Shown here: positions 23,332 through 31,526 of the stretch, one piece after another
Layout of the letters: each line of letters starts with the position of its first letter
How positions within the stretch are numbered: the first letter of the stretch is position 1
Assembly (NCBI GenBank): GCA_047638695.1
Contig: JBLINY010000042.1
Span: 1 to 33,397 of the forward strand
Direction: 5' to 3'
Source of the DNA: JAHECQ01 sp047638695
GTDB taxonomy: Bacteria; Actinomycetota; Acidimicrobiia; Acidimicrobiales; SZUA-35
DNA: 33,397 nucleotides
Program-made: the position numbers and the translations under genes
Notes under the pieces: generated by a model
Databases searched by the model: none
Told to the model about the DNA's origin: nothing
Seen by the model: only the letters and a program-made list of their open reading frames with translations

Positions 23332-23747
23332 CAGTCGCTCTCTCTCGCTGCGTCAGGCTGCGAAGGGACGAAGCAGCAGCTAGATCGCTAGCCAGATTCG
23401 GCGCAGCCGGCGAGGCGACAGCCGCGTCAGGCTGCGAAGGGACGAAGCAGCCCAACCGTCGAGAGTCGGATTCGGCGCAGCCGGTGAGGCGACAGCCGCG
23501 TCAGGCTGCGAAGGGACGAAGCAGCCCAACCGTCGAGAGTCGGATTCGGCGCAGCCGGTGAGGCGACAGCCGCGTCAGGCTGCGAAGGGACGAAGCAGCC
23601 CAACCGTCGAGAGTCGGATTCGGCGCAGCCGGTGAGGCGACAGCCGAGCACAGCCAAACAGCCAAACGCCAGGCTGCGTAGGGACGAAGCAGCAGCTAGA
23701 TCGCTAGCCAGATTCGGCGCAGCCGGCGAGGCGACAGCCGAGCACAG
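23332..23747. repeat. 74-bp tandem repeat array after mftC
   Basis: The gap contains no gene. Units starting gcgtcaggctgcgaaggg recur at 23350, 23424, 23498 and 23572 (74-bp period), followed by about 20 bp of cagccaaacag-like sequence and a diverged fifth unit to about 23740. The first and fifth units share the centre AGCTAGATCGCTAGCCAGAT; the three inner units carry CCAACCGTCGAGAGTCGGAT instead. Each has a stem GGCTGC...GCAGCC (five pairs in the first) around an 11-base loop, then CGGCGCAGCCGG and GAGGCGACAGCC. Blocks TAGCCAGAT, GAGGCGACAGCCGA and GCTGCGAA...AGCAGC are shared with the 89-bp array at 9.4 kb. The period is not divisible by three, so the frames crossing it are not genes. Confidence 0.93.
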
Positions 23748-24731
23748 CTAAACAGTCCAGGCTCCGAGAGCGATGGCGAGCAGTTTGTCGGTGTCATCGA
23801 AGACGAACGTGACTGATTCCCAGTCAAGACCACCGAAGAAGGTGGTACCTCCAAAGTAGTACTCGACGACCCTTGCATCCGGGAACGTTGTCGCGATGTT
23901 GTTGATGAGGTTGCCCGAACTGATGGTGGTATCAAACCCGATGGCCTCGGTGCTGGTTATCGCCGCGCTGCCGGCGATCGCGGTGAGAAACTCGCCGATC
24001 GAAGACTCGATCTCGCCACCTTCGCCGTCCTCGGTACCCCAGACCCGCACCTGGTTGGGGCTGTCGGTGAGTTCGGATCGGGCCACCCGCTGAGTCGAGT
24101 CGTCCAGGAACTGCTGCGGTGCTAGCAGCACACCGCCATCGCCGATGTGCACCGCTAGCTCTGATGGACTCCCCAGCGAGGCGACAACCGACGCTAGAAC
24201 TGCGTCCTCGACGATGGGAAGGCCCTCGACCACCGGCGGAGACACCGAGGGTTCTGGGCGCAGAAAGGCCAGGTTCACCCAACCAACGGTCACCGCTGGG
24301 CTTTCGGAGACAACGATCGGGCTCCATCGGGTCTCGCCGACGAATACCACTTCACCGAATCGGCTGACACTGGCCTCGTCGGGCGGCAATGTGGCGAGAA
24401 CATCATTATCGATTCCGGGGCTCGATCGCACGTTCAGGACATCGTCATCGGCTACGCCATAGACGAACCAGCCCTCGTCCAGACGCTCCCATTCAGCGTC
24501 CGGTTCCACTCCAATGACGTTGCCTTGGGGCGTGTCAGTGTCGGGCTGAGCAACGGCTGCTTCCGACGTTTCAGTGGTCGATGCCGGTGCAGCGGTCTGG
24601 GTTGTGACCGTGGTCTGCTGGCCATCGCCAGCACCATCGGCAACGGTTTGGTTGCCGTCAGAACCGCTACATGCTGCTGCCACCAAGGCGGCGCTGAAGA
24701 CCACGGTCAATGTTCGGATCATGCCCATCAT
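23748..24731 (-). CDS. Secreted SH3-like domain lipoprotein
   Basis: A 327-residue protein with a lipoprotein signal (RTLTVVFSAALVAAAC, C21) followed by a Thr/Gln/Ala-rich linker to about residue 70. Residues about 88-155 (YGVADDDVLNVRSSPGIDND, later VGWVNLAFL) match a bacterial SH3 (SH3_3/SH3b) domain, often a peptidoglycan- or peptide-binding module. The remaining 170 residues form an unrecognised domain. The stop codon lies in the end of the 74-bp repeat array. It is divergent from the crotonase gene, with a strong 19-bp dyad between them. No direct link to mycofactocin is known; it interrupts the mft genes. Confidence 0.8.
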   Translation of the reverse strand: MMGMIRTLTVVFSAALVAAACSGSDGNQTVADGAGDGQQTTVTTQTAAPASTTETSEAAVAQPDTDTPQGNVIGVEPDAEWERLDEGWFVYGVADDDVLNVRSSPGIDNDVLATLPPDEASVSRFGEVVFVGETRWSPIVVSESPAVTVGWVNLAFLRPEPSVSPPVVEGLPIVEDAVLASVVASLGSPSELAVHIGDGGVLLAPQQFLDDSTQRVARSELTDSPNQVRVWGTEDGEGGEIESSIGEFLTAIAGSAAITSTEAIGFDTTISSGNLINNIATTFPDARVVEYYFGGTTFFGGLDWESVTFVFDDTDKLLAIALGAWTV

Positions 24732-24756
24732 GGTAGGGCTGTGGGGTAGGTGCGGT

Positions 24757-24775
24757 AGGTACCCCTCGGGTACCT
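24757..24775. promoter_or_regulatory. Perfect 8-bp-arm dyad upstream of the crotonase gene
   Basis: AGGTACCC-CTC-GGGTACCT is an exact inverted repeat with a three-base centre, in the 51-bp gap between the lipoprotein start (minus) and the crotonase ATG at 24783, ending seven bases before the latter. It may be an operator for a dimeric repressor (TetR-like operators have this form) or an RNA hairpin occluding the crotonase ribosome-binding region; no clear Shine-Dalgarno is otherwise visible there. Confidence 0.6.
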
Positions 24776-24782
24776 TCAGACG

Positions 24783-25463
24783 ATGAGCGAGAAACTCTCA
24801 ATTGATCGCGACGACGCGGTCGTCATCCTCACGATGGACGATGGTCGGGCCAACGCCCTCGGCCCAGATCTCAGCGCCGCTCTATCGTTAGCTGTGGCCG
24901 AAGCAGCCAGTGATGAATCAGTCGAAGCCATCGTGCTGGCCGGCAGAGAGGGCCGCTTCTCTGCTGGCTTTGATCTCGACATCATCGGCTCGGGTGACAG
25001 GGCGGCAGTTCGATCGATGGTCGATGCCGGCGGATCATTGGTTCGCCAGTTGTACGGTTGCGACGTCCCGGTGGTCGCAGCGTGCACCGGTCACGCCGTA
25101 GCGGCCGGGGCCTTGTTGCTCCTGGGGTGCGATGTCAGAATTGGTCCCGATGCTCCAGTGAAGATTGGGCTGAATGAGGTGGCCATCGGAATGGTCTTGC
25201 CCGGCTGGGCCCTGACGATTGCCAGTGCTCGGCTGAGCAAGCGACACATGCAACGCTCGATCATGAACGCACGGCTATTCGATGGAAGCAATGCTGTCGA
25301 TGCTGGATTCCTCGACGCTGCGGTGGCTCCCGAATCGGTACTCGAAACTGCGATAGCGGAGGCCAAGGCCATGGCCTCCCTCGATCGTTCGGCCTACAAA
25401 GGAACGATCGCCGCCTTCCGCGGCGACACCCTGGCTGAAATGGACGCCGACCTAGCTGGCTGA
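24783..25463 (+). CDS. Crotonase/enoyl-CoA hydratase family protein
   Basis: A 226-residue crotonase-fold protein. Oxyanion-hole regions appear as GREGRFSAGFDLDII and CTGHAVAAGALLLLGCDVRIG. The first catalytic glutamate region reads KIGLNEVAIGMVLPGW (one acidic residue), while the usual second glutamate is not obvious, so it may be an isomerase or a non-hydratase member. At 226 residues it is slightly shorter than the 260-residue hydratases. Its last 12 bp overlap the end of mftD on the opposite strand. The CoA-ester substrate is unknown. Confidence 0.85.
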   Translation: MSEKLSIDRDDAVVILTMDDGRANALGPDLSAALSLAVAEAASDESVEAIVLAGREGRFSAGFDLDIIGSGDRAAVRSMVDAGGSLVRQLYGCDVPVVAACTGHAVAAGALLLLGCDVRIGPDAPVKIGLNEVAIGMVLPGWALTIASARLSKRHMQRSIMNARLFDGSNAVDAGFLDAAVAPESVLETAIAEAKAMASLDRSAYKGTIAAFRGDTLAEMDADLAG

Positions 25464-26627
25464 GGCGGCTGGGCTGAAGTGAGGTGGCACCACGATGTCG
25501 GCGGGCGACAGGTCATGGATCGACGTCTTTCCGAGGCCACGTAATGTGGCATCGATGCCACCGCGAAGCACGTCGAGAACATTCTCGACCCCTCCTTGCC
25601 CATTAATTGCCAAACCCCATAGGTAGGCCCGGCCGATGAGTACGGCGCGGGCACCGAGTGCCACCGCCTTCACAACATCGCTGCCGCGCCGGACGCCTCC
25701 GTCCATATACACCTCAAGGTCGCTGCCGACTGCGGCAACGATCTCCGGAAGAACACGGATAGGGGCGGGCGTGCCGTCGAGATTGTTGCCCCCATGGTTG
25801 GAGACCGAGATGGCGGTGGCCCCGGCATCAACGGCACGACGGGCCTCGTCGGCTCGGCCGATGCCCTTCACCATGAAGGGTCCATCCCACTCTTTCACCA
25901 GCGAGGCGATGTCATCCCACGTCGGGGGTGGTGTCATCATCCACGTCCCGTATGCCTCGAAGAAGCCTGGAGCAGGTCCGTCGCCAGTACCAAAGTTCGG
26001 GACGCCAAGGTCGGGTAGCGCCTTTGTCTTCAACCAGGTCGCCAGCCATTGGGGCCGAGTCAGAACGTCAGGGGCATGATGGAGGGCCGTCTTCAGATCG
26101 ATCTTCTCAGGAATCGAGGGGCTCCCCCAGTCCCGCCCGTGCGAGAACGACCAGTCGAGGGTGAGAATCAACCCTGGGCTTCCAGCGGCTCGAGCGCGCT
26201 CCATGCGGGCCCGCATCGAGTCGCGATCGCCGGCCCAGTAGATCTGGAAGAAGGTCTGGGGATTTGCGGCGATGACTTCCTCGAGCGGCTTCGAGCCAAA
26301 CGAGCTCAGACCCATCGGCACACCGCGGGCAGCGCTCGCCCGGGCGACGGCCACTTCGCCATCTGGGTGAACTGCCTGCACACCGGTTGGCGAGATCATC
26401 ACCGGCATCGAAGAAGGCTGACCCATGATCGTGGTGGCCTGATCGAAGGCCGTTGATTGGCCGGCGGTGATAGGTCGAAAGCCGAGTTCGTCGAAGGCCG
26501 CGAGATTGTCATCTCTGGACACACCAGCCTCGGCGCCAGCCACTATCGCCCCGTAAACGCTGCGCGGGAGATGCCGTTTCGCTCGCTTCTGGGCCACCGC
26601 AACCGATTCAAACCACTCGTTGCTCAC
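25452..26627 (-). CDS. mftD: Mycofactocin-system FMN-dependent oxidase MftD
   Basis: A 391-residue alpha-hydroxy-acid-oxidase-family flavoprotein. It follows the mycobacterial MftD/LldD2 sequence closely as I recall it: NEWFESVAVAQKRAKRHLP, MISPTGVQAVHPDGEVAVAR, FFQIYWAGDRD, DWSFSHGRDWGSP, SVSNHGGNNLDGTPA (active-site His/Gly region), MDGGVRRGSDVVKAVALGAR and IGRAYLWGLA. MftD oxidatively deaminates the MftE product to give the redox-active premycofactocin. The GTG start (26625-26627) fits the family N-terminus. It is on the opposite strand from mftABC, about 2 kb away, and is divergent from the protein kinase gene with 56 bp between starts. Confidence 0.96.
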   Translation of the reverse strand: MSNEWFESVAVAQKRAKRHLPRSVYGAIVAGAEAGVSRDDNLAAFDELGFRPITAGQSTAFDQATTIMGQPSSMPVMISPTGVQAVHPDGEVAVARASAARGVPMGLSSFGSKPLEEVIAANPQTFFQIYWAGDRDSMRARMERARAAGSPGLILTLDWSFSHGRDWGSPSIPEKIDLKTALHHAPDVLTRPQWLATWLKTKALPDLGVPNFGTGDGPAPGFFEAYGTWMMTPPPTWDDIASLVKEWDGPFMVKGIGRADEARRAVDAGATAISVSNHGGNNLDGTPAPIRVLPEIVAAVGSDLEVYMDGGVRRGSDVVKAVALGARAVLIGRAYLWGLAINGQGGVENVLDVLRGGIDATLRGLGKTSIHDLSPADIVVPPHFSPAASAS

Positions 26628-26683
26628 GCCGGAAGCTTACGAAAGCCTGCCCTCGACGTAAACCGCATCTAATCTGGGACCCC

Positions 26684-28189
26684 TTGATCGATCCAGCCAC
26701 CGTCCACGCTGCCCTCCCGGGCTACGACCTCGGAGACGAGATCGGGCGCGGCGGCTGGGGCATCGTGTTCCAAGCCCGTCAACGCAGCCTTGGCCGCACC
26801 GTCGCCATCAAGCACCTCCCAGCAGCGCAGACAGAGGCGCCGCTCAATCGATTCGTCGAGGAAGCTCAGGTCGTTTCTCGCCTCGATCACCCACACATCG
26901 TCGATGTCTATGACTTCGTCGAGTATCAAGGTCATGGCTTCATCATCATGGAGTTCGTCAGCGGCGGCAGTGTCTGGGATGTCTTCCGCACGTCGGGTAT
27001 CGACTCCGACGACGCTGTCGTTATCGGGCTGGCCGTTGCGTCGGCGCTCGAAACTGCCCACGCCCAACGGGTGATCCACCGCGACGTGAAGCCCGACAAC
27101 GTGCTCTTGACTGGGGCGGGTGACGCGCGACTCACCGACTTCGGGAACCTGGCCGGAATCGGGTTCGGGCGGGCCCACACGACTGATCTCATTGGCACGC
27201 CGGCCTACATGTCACCCGAACAAATTGAAGGCGAGCCGCTCACCCCGGCCAGCGACGTCTACAACCTCGGCATTATGATGTACGAGCTGCTGAGCGGCAC
27301 CCTTCCCTACGCCGAAACCACTGACCGGGCCCAGCTGCGAGACCAACGCTTCAACCAGGCGCCGATGCCACTCCCCGACCACGTGGCGCCAGCGACCCGA
27401 GACGTCGTGATGTCAGCCCTCGTGACCGACCCCAGTCAGCGGATTGGGTCGGCGGAGAGTTTTGGCGTGCAACTGGCGGCGGCTGCGACGTCCTGGTTCG
27501 GAACCGACTGGATCCGCCACGCTCGCGGCGACTTGCTCGACAACGGCCGTATCGGCAACGCGGCGCGCGTCAGTGGTTCGGTAACGGCCGCTGCGCCTTC
27601 GCAGCTGGTGAAGGCAGGCCTCGTCCAACCCCATCTACGGACCGGAACCGTCGTCCAGCCGGGCGCCCCTCAGACCGAGCAAACCCAGAGTCCGACGACT
27701 GACGCTGAAAGCGTCGCCGTCACGACACCGCCAACCCCACCCCCCGTTGAGGACTTCGTCACTATGAACAATGCACCTGGACCACCGCCTGGAGCGCCCA
27801 GCCTCGGGGTGCCGGAGGTCGTTGAGCCGGCCAAGTCAACCGGTCCGAAGAAGCTTGCAATCGTCCTTGTGCTCGGCTTTGGCGTGTTGGTAATGCTGAT
27901 GATCGGCGCCCTGGCGCTGTTCGTCCTTACTGGGGGTGATACCCCGCTGTCGGCTGAGTACTGCGCAACGACGGAGACGCTGCAGACAGCGCTCGACACG
28001 AGTGGCGGCGGCGACATTGAAAAGCTGCGAGCCGCTGTTAACGACGGGGGTTCGCAGGCTCCAGCCGACATCGTCAATTCGTGGACCAGGCTTGCGGCCG
28101 CGATCGAGGACCTGACCACACCTGGGGCCGCAGCTGAGGCCGATGCTGCGACGGCTTCCATTTTCCGTCACGCCCAGGCATGCCCCTAG
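26684..28189 (+). CDS. Membrane-anchored Ser/Thr protein kinase
   Basis: A 501-residue PknB-type kinase. Motifs: glycine loop GRGGWGIVF (21-29), VAIK (K43), HRDVKPDN (catalytic D134), DFG (152-154), GTPAYMSPEQ. A Pro/Thr-rich linker runs to about 385, one transmembrane helix (IVLVLGFGVLVMLMIGALAL) lies at about 391-410, and an extracytoplasmic helical domain of about 85 residues with two cysteines ends the protein. The TTG start at 26684 lies eight bases after TAATCT, a possible -10 element, so the message may be leaderless; no Shine-Dalgarno is seen. It is divergent from mftD and converges on egtD. Whether it regulates cofactor synthesis is unknown. Confidence 0.93.
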   Translation: MIDPATVHAALPGYDLGDEIGRGGWGIVFQARQRSLGRTVAIKHLPAAQTEAPLNRFVEEAQVVSRLDHPHIVDVYDFVEYQGHGFIIMEFVSGGSVWDVFRTSGIDSDDAVVIGLAVASALETAHAQRVIHRDVKPDNVLLTGAGDARLTDFGNLAGIGFGRAHTTDLIGTPAYMSPEQIEGEPLTPASDVYNLGIMMYELLSGTLPYAETTDRAQLRDQRFNQAPMPLPDHVAPATRDVVMSALVTDPSQRIGSAESFGVQLAAAATSWFGTDWIRHARGDLLDNGRIGNAARVSGSVTAAAPSQLVKAGLVQPHLRTGTVVQPGAPQTEQTQSPTTDAESVAVTTPPTPPPVEDFVTMNNAPGPPPGAPSLGVPEVVEPAKSTGPKKLAIVLVLGFGVLVMLMIGALALFVLTGGDTPLSAEYCATTETLQTALDTSGGGDIEKLRAAVNDGGSQAPADIVNSWTRLAAAIEDLTTPGAAAEADAATASIFRHAQACP

Positions 28190-28240
28190 AGCGTCTAGAA
28201 GCAGAGGGTCCAGGGGCGCTCGAGGATCGGAACTGACGGG

Positions 28241-29218
28241 TCAGACGCGTCGAGCCAACACCAGAGCGAAGTCGGCGTTGGGATCTTGCCAGAACTCGTC
28301 GACCTCGAACCCGGCATCGGCAAGCTCGGCGCGAAGGTGCTCGGGTCGGAACTTGTTCGAAATCTCGACTCGCAACTCTTCGCCTTCGGCGAAGTCGACG
28401 TCGAGGTCAAGGCTTTCAATACGGACCTTGTGAGGCGAGTCGACCCGGAGCCGCATGTCGACGCGCTCCTGGAACCCATCCCACATCGGCACGTAGTCGT
28501 ACTGGTCCGGGTCGAAGTCGGCCTCGAGGGATGAGTTCAGGACGGTCAAAACATTCTTGATGAAATCGCCCGTGATGCCTTGCGAATCGTTGTAGGCGTC
28601 CAGGATCCGGTCGACCGACTTGACTAGATCGACGCCGAGCAAAAGCCATTCGTCGGGATCGAGCGAGTCGGCCATCGAGCCGAGGAAAGCTCGCCTTTCC
28701 TCGTCATAGAAATTCCCGAGGGTCCCGCCCAGGAACGCAACCATTCGGCGACCTTCTGATGGGATATGACGGAGATGACGGGTGAAGTCGCCGACCACCG
28801 CGTGCACGTCGAGACCTTCGTATCGCTCGGCGAGCATCTCGGCTGCTTGAAGCAACGTGGCTTCGCTCACATCGAGTGGCACGAAGCGTTCCAGTTGTCC
28901 AGCTGCCCAGAAGGCATCGAGCAATGTTCGGGTCTTGTCGCTGGTGCCCGACCCAAGCTCGACCACCGTGGTGGCTCCTGTTCGCGCCACGATGTCGGCA
29001 GAACGCTCGGCCAAGATGGACCGCTCGGCCTCGGTTGGGTAGTACTCGGGCAGTCGGGTGATCTGATCGAAGAGCTGCGATCCGCGGTCGTCGTAGAGCC
29101 ACTTGGGCGGGAGCACCTTCGGCGAGTTTGTGAAGGCGCGCGTGATGTCTTCACGCATAGCTCCCTCGGCCCAGTCAGCGGGAAGGTGGGTAGCAACGGT
29201 GATCGATTGGTCTGCCAT
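28241..29218 (-). CDS. egtD: L-histidine N-alpha-methyltransferase EgtD
   Basis: A 325-residue SAM-dependent enzyme that trimethylates histidine to hercynine, the first step of ergothioneine synthesis. Family stretches: PPKWLYDDRGSQLFDQITRL, LPEYYPTEAER, VVELGSGTSDKT (SAM site, 85-96), FVPLDVSE, FLGGTLGNF and LLLGVDLVKS, with a C-terminal EISNKFRPE. The ATG at 29218 is chosen because TAGGAGA, which includes the egtB stop codon, lies seven bases upstream; an ATG at 29254 would lie inside egtB and adds unconserved residues. It is the last gene of the LLM-egtB-egtD operon. Confidence 0.96.
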   Translation of the reverse strand: MADQSITVATHLPADWAEGAMREDITRAFTNSPKVLPPKWLYDDRGSQLFDQITRLPEYYPTEAERSILAERSADIVARTGATTVVELGSGTSDKTRTLLDAFWAAGQLERFVPLDVSEATLLQAAEMLAERYEGLDVHAVVGDFTRHLRHIPSEGRRMVAFLGGTLGNFYDEERRAFLGSMADSLDPDEWLLLGVDLVKSVDRILDAYNDSQGITGDFIKNVLTVLNSSLEADFDPDQYDYVPMWDGFQERVDMRLRVDSPHKVRIESLDLDVDFAEGEELRVEISNKFRPEHLRAELADAGFEVDEFWQDPNADFALVLARRV

Positions 29219-29228
29219 GCTCGGTCTC

Positions 29229-30494
29229 CTAGGCCTCGTCGGCGAGGCGGACACCGGCGAGGTGCCAACGGGTGTGGGGGTGGAAAAAGTTGCGATAGGT
29301 CAGGCGGGTGTGATCGTTCGGTGTGAACGAGCACCCGCCGCGTAGGACCATCGTGTTCATCATGAACTTGCCGTTGTACTCGCCAATGGCGCCGTCGACC
29401 GGACGGAATCCGGGATAGGGGCGGTAAGCCGACTCCGTCCATTGCCAACATTCGCCATACATCTGAGAAAGTCCCGACGAGCCATGGGCACCGCTCGGGT
29501 GCAGGGTTTGGAAGTTGCCGACGACCGGTACGTCGTGAGCAGCGTGCTCCCACTCGAACTCGGTGGCAAGCCGTTTGCCAGCCCAGGTTGCGTAGGCGTC
29601 CGCTTCGTAGAACGACACGTGACAGACCGGCTCATGTCGATCGAGCGGGCGGCTGCCGTTGAGTGTGTGAAGTCGATGCCCCGACGACGACTGACGCCAG
29701 TAGAGCGGGGATTCCCAGCCCTCGGCCAGTCGTTTGTGCCAGCCGTCAGAAAGCCAAATCTCCGGCCGGTGATATCCGTCGTCGGCCATGAAGTCGAGCC
29801 ACTCACCGCAGGTGATGAGCCGATTGGCCAATTGGAAAGGATGGACGAGGGCATCGTGGCGCGGTCCCTCGTTGTCGAAGCTGAAGCCGTCTTCGTCGTC
29901 GTTGCGGCCAACGGATACCACGCCCCCGTCGAACGATGTCCATTCGATCGGGCCTGGGTCGGCCACATCGACATGAGGGTTGTCGCTGTACGCCGGTTCG
30001 GTGGGGTTCAGCGACAGGACGTGTTTGATGTCCATTAACAGCAGCTCTTGGTGCTGTTGTTCGTGGTGGCAGCCAAGCTCGATCAACGGAACCAGGGTGG
30101 CCGACAATTCAGGGTCGGCGTCGGCCAGGAGAGCGACAACTCGTTGGTCGATGGCCTCTCGATACTCGCCGATCTCGGCTGCGCCCGGTCTCGATATCAG
30201 TCCCCGATTCGGACGCGGGTAACGCTCGCCAACCTGTTCGTAGTAGCTGTTGAACAGATAGCTGTAGCCGTCATCGAAGGGCGAAAAATCTGCCTCGTAC
30301 GGTGCCAGAAGGAAGGTCTCGAAGAACCAGGTGATGTGGGCTCGATGCCACTTGGTTGGGCTCGTGTCTGGCATCGACTGAACCGTCTGGTCCTCGGCCG
30401 ACAAGGGTGCCGCAAGTTGCTCGGTGTAGCCCCGGACACTCAGGAAACGATCGATTGCTGCCTGCGTGTCAACAGTGGTCGTGGCGAGATTCAC
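29229..30494 (-). CDS. egtB: Hercynine oxygenase EgtB (ergothioneine synthesis)
   Basis: A 421-residue non-haem iron sulfoxide synthase that joins a thiol donor to hercynine with oxygen. The DinB-like N-terminal domain gives the iron histidines: WHRAHITWFFETF (H53) and GCHHEQQHQELLL (H144, H148). The C-terminal formylglycine-generating-enzyme-like domain has ITCGEWLDFMADDGY, PVCHVSFYEADAYATWAGKR, GECWQWTESAY and LRGGCSFT. The GTG at 30494 starts 12 bp after the LLM gene stop. egtA, egtC and egtE are not present in the window, so the thiol donor (gamma-glutamylcysteine or cysteine) cannot be decided. Confidence 0.95.
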   Translation of the reverse strand: MNLATTTVDTQAAIDRFLSVRGYTEQLAAPLSAEDQTVQSMPDTSPTKWHRAHITWFFETFLLAPYEADFSPFDDGYSYLFNSYYEQVGERYPRPNRGLISRPGAAEIGEYREAIDQRVVALLADADPELSATLVPLIELGCHHEQQHQELLLMDIKHVLSLNPTEPAYSDNPHVDVADPGPIEWTSFDGGVVSVGRNDDEDGFSFDNEGPRHDALVHPFQLANRLITCGEWLDFMADDGYHRPEIWLSDGWHKRLAEGWESPLYWRQSSSGHRLHTLNGSRPLDRHEPVCHVSFYEADAYATWAGKRLATEFEWEHAAHDVPVVGNFQTLHPSGAHGSSGLSQMYGECWQWTESAYRPYPGFRPVDGAIGEYNGKFMMNTMVLRGGCSFTPNDHTRLTYRNFFHPHTRWHLAGVRLADEA

Positions 30495-30506
30495 GATGTA
30501 GCAACC

Positions 30507-31436
30507 TTAGACCGCGGCGAGTTGTTCCCGCACCGCACCTAACAAATCGATCGATCGGACGGCTTCGGTGGCGGTGACAACCCCGCCTGCCGTGGCGGTA
30601 CGAGCGACGATGTCGTCAACACCGATGGCGGCGAAGGGCGCGAGAGCGTCGACAACACGCTCGACGCCACCGAACACCAAGACCTCGGGAGACATACCGC
30701 GGTAGCCACCCGCAATGATCTGCTCACCAGTGGTCACGGCGGCGCCATCATCGTCGGCGACGAATACATCGCGCCGGAGCGCGACCCGAGGCGTCGTGCC
30801 GTAGTGCGAGCAACGGTCGCGGTAGCGCTCGATGGCGGGAGCAAGATCGGCGAGAGTGATACCTGGACTGACGTACCAAACATCGCCGTCGCGTGCCGCT
30901 CGCTCGAGCGGGGCATCTCCCGTGCCCGAACCAATCCACCACTCGACCGGCTGCGGTGGCCGCGGGTTGATGGCGGCACCGGTGATGCCAAAGGTCTCGT
31001 TGTCGACAACTTCTCCGGCGAACAGTCGTTTCATGACCTCGATGGCCTCGTCAGTCACGCTGCCCCGACGACGGAGCTCAACCCCCATGCCATCGAACTG
31101 TGACTTTCCCCCGCCAATACCGGTCTGCACGATAAAACGGGCGTCGCTCATGGCCGCGAGGGTGCCGATCTGTTCGGCCGCAAGCACGGGATTCCATAGC
31201 GGAAGAAGCAGAAGGAGCCCCAACGATCGGTTCGCCGGCCAGTCGGCCATGATGCGCCCGATCATCGGTACGTTCTGCACATAGCTACCGGAGGGCCCGA
31301 CCGAGTGGTGGTCGCCCAAGCTGAGATGATCGAGGTTGGCGGCGGCCGCCGCTTGTGCCCGTTCGATTACTCGTCTGGTCGCTTCCGCCGGGTCGATTCC
31401 CGCGTGATCGCTCGTAATACTGATGCCAAGGCGCAT
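30507..31436 (-). CDS. LLM-class flavin/F420-dependent oxidoreductase
   Basis: A 309-residue luciferase-like monooxygenase fold protein (MRLGISITSD start, HLSLGDHH, LGLLLLLPLWNPVLAAEQIGT across strand and helix, FIVQTGIGGG, PVEWWIGSGTGDAPLERAA). This family uses FMNH2 or F420; the GIGGG and IGSGT loops fit F420-type members, but I cannot decide from sequence. It is the first gene of an operon with egtB and egtD (12-bp gap). It is divergent from mftE with 90 bp between starts, a region holding paired dyads. Its placement suggests a redox step related to ergothioneine or mycofactocin, without precedent known to me. Confidence 0.88.
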   Translation of the reverse strand: MRLGISITSDHAGIDPAEATRRVIERAQAAAAANLDHLSLGDHHSVGPSGSYVQNVPMIGRIMADWPANRSLGLLLLLPLWNPVLAAEQIGTLAAMSDARFIVQTGIGGGKSQFDGMGVELRRRGSVTDEAIEVMKRLFAGEVVDNETFGITGAAINPRPPQPVEWWIGSGTGDAPLERAARDGDVWYVSPGITLADLAPAIERYRDRCSHYGTTPRVALRRDVFVADDDGAAVTTGEQIIAGGYRGMSPEVLVFGGVERVVDALAPFAAIGVDDIVARTATAGGVVTATEAVRSIDLLGAVREQLAAV

Positions 31437-31474
31437 CCAGCGAGGCTAGGTCGCCGGCGAGATGGTGTCGTCGT

Positions 31475-31516
31475 CACCAGCCGCCTCGGCTCTACCACCA
31501 GCCGCCTCGGCTCTAC
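31475..31516. promoter_or_regulatory. Paired AGCCG-CCT-CGGCT dyads upstream of mftE
   Basis: The 21-bp unit caccagccgcctcggctcta plus c is present twice head to tail (31475-31495, 31496-31516). Each contains the inverted repeat AGCCG-CCT-CGGCT (31479-31491 and 31500-31512). The copies are two helical turns apart in the 90-bp gap between the LLM-egtBD operon and mftE, ending 10 bases before the mftE ATG. A candidate shared operator for ergothioneine and mycofactocin genes. Confidence 0.5.
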
Positions 31517-31526
31517 GCTTGGGCTG

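Noticed and set aside
23165..23657. Open frames through the 74-bp array on both strands
   Set aside because: Same reason: a 74-bp period rotates the frame, and the predicted peptides merely translate the hairpin blocks.
26628..26683. A full sigma-70-like promoter for the kinase gene
   Set aside because: TAATCT suits a -10 element, but no -35 hexamer is found at proper spacing, so only a possible leaderless start was noted in the gene entry.
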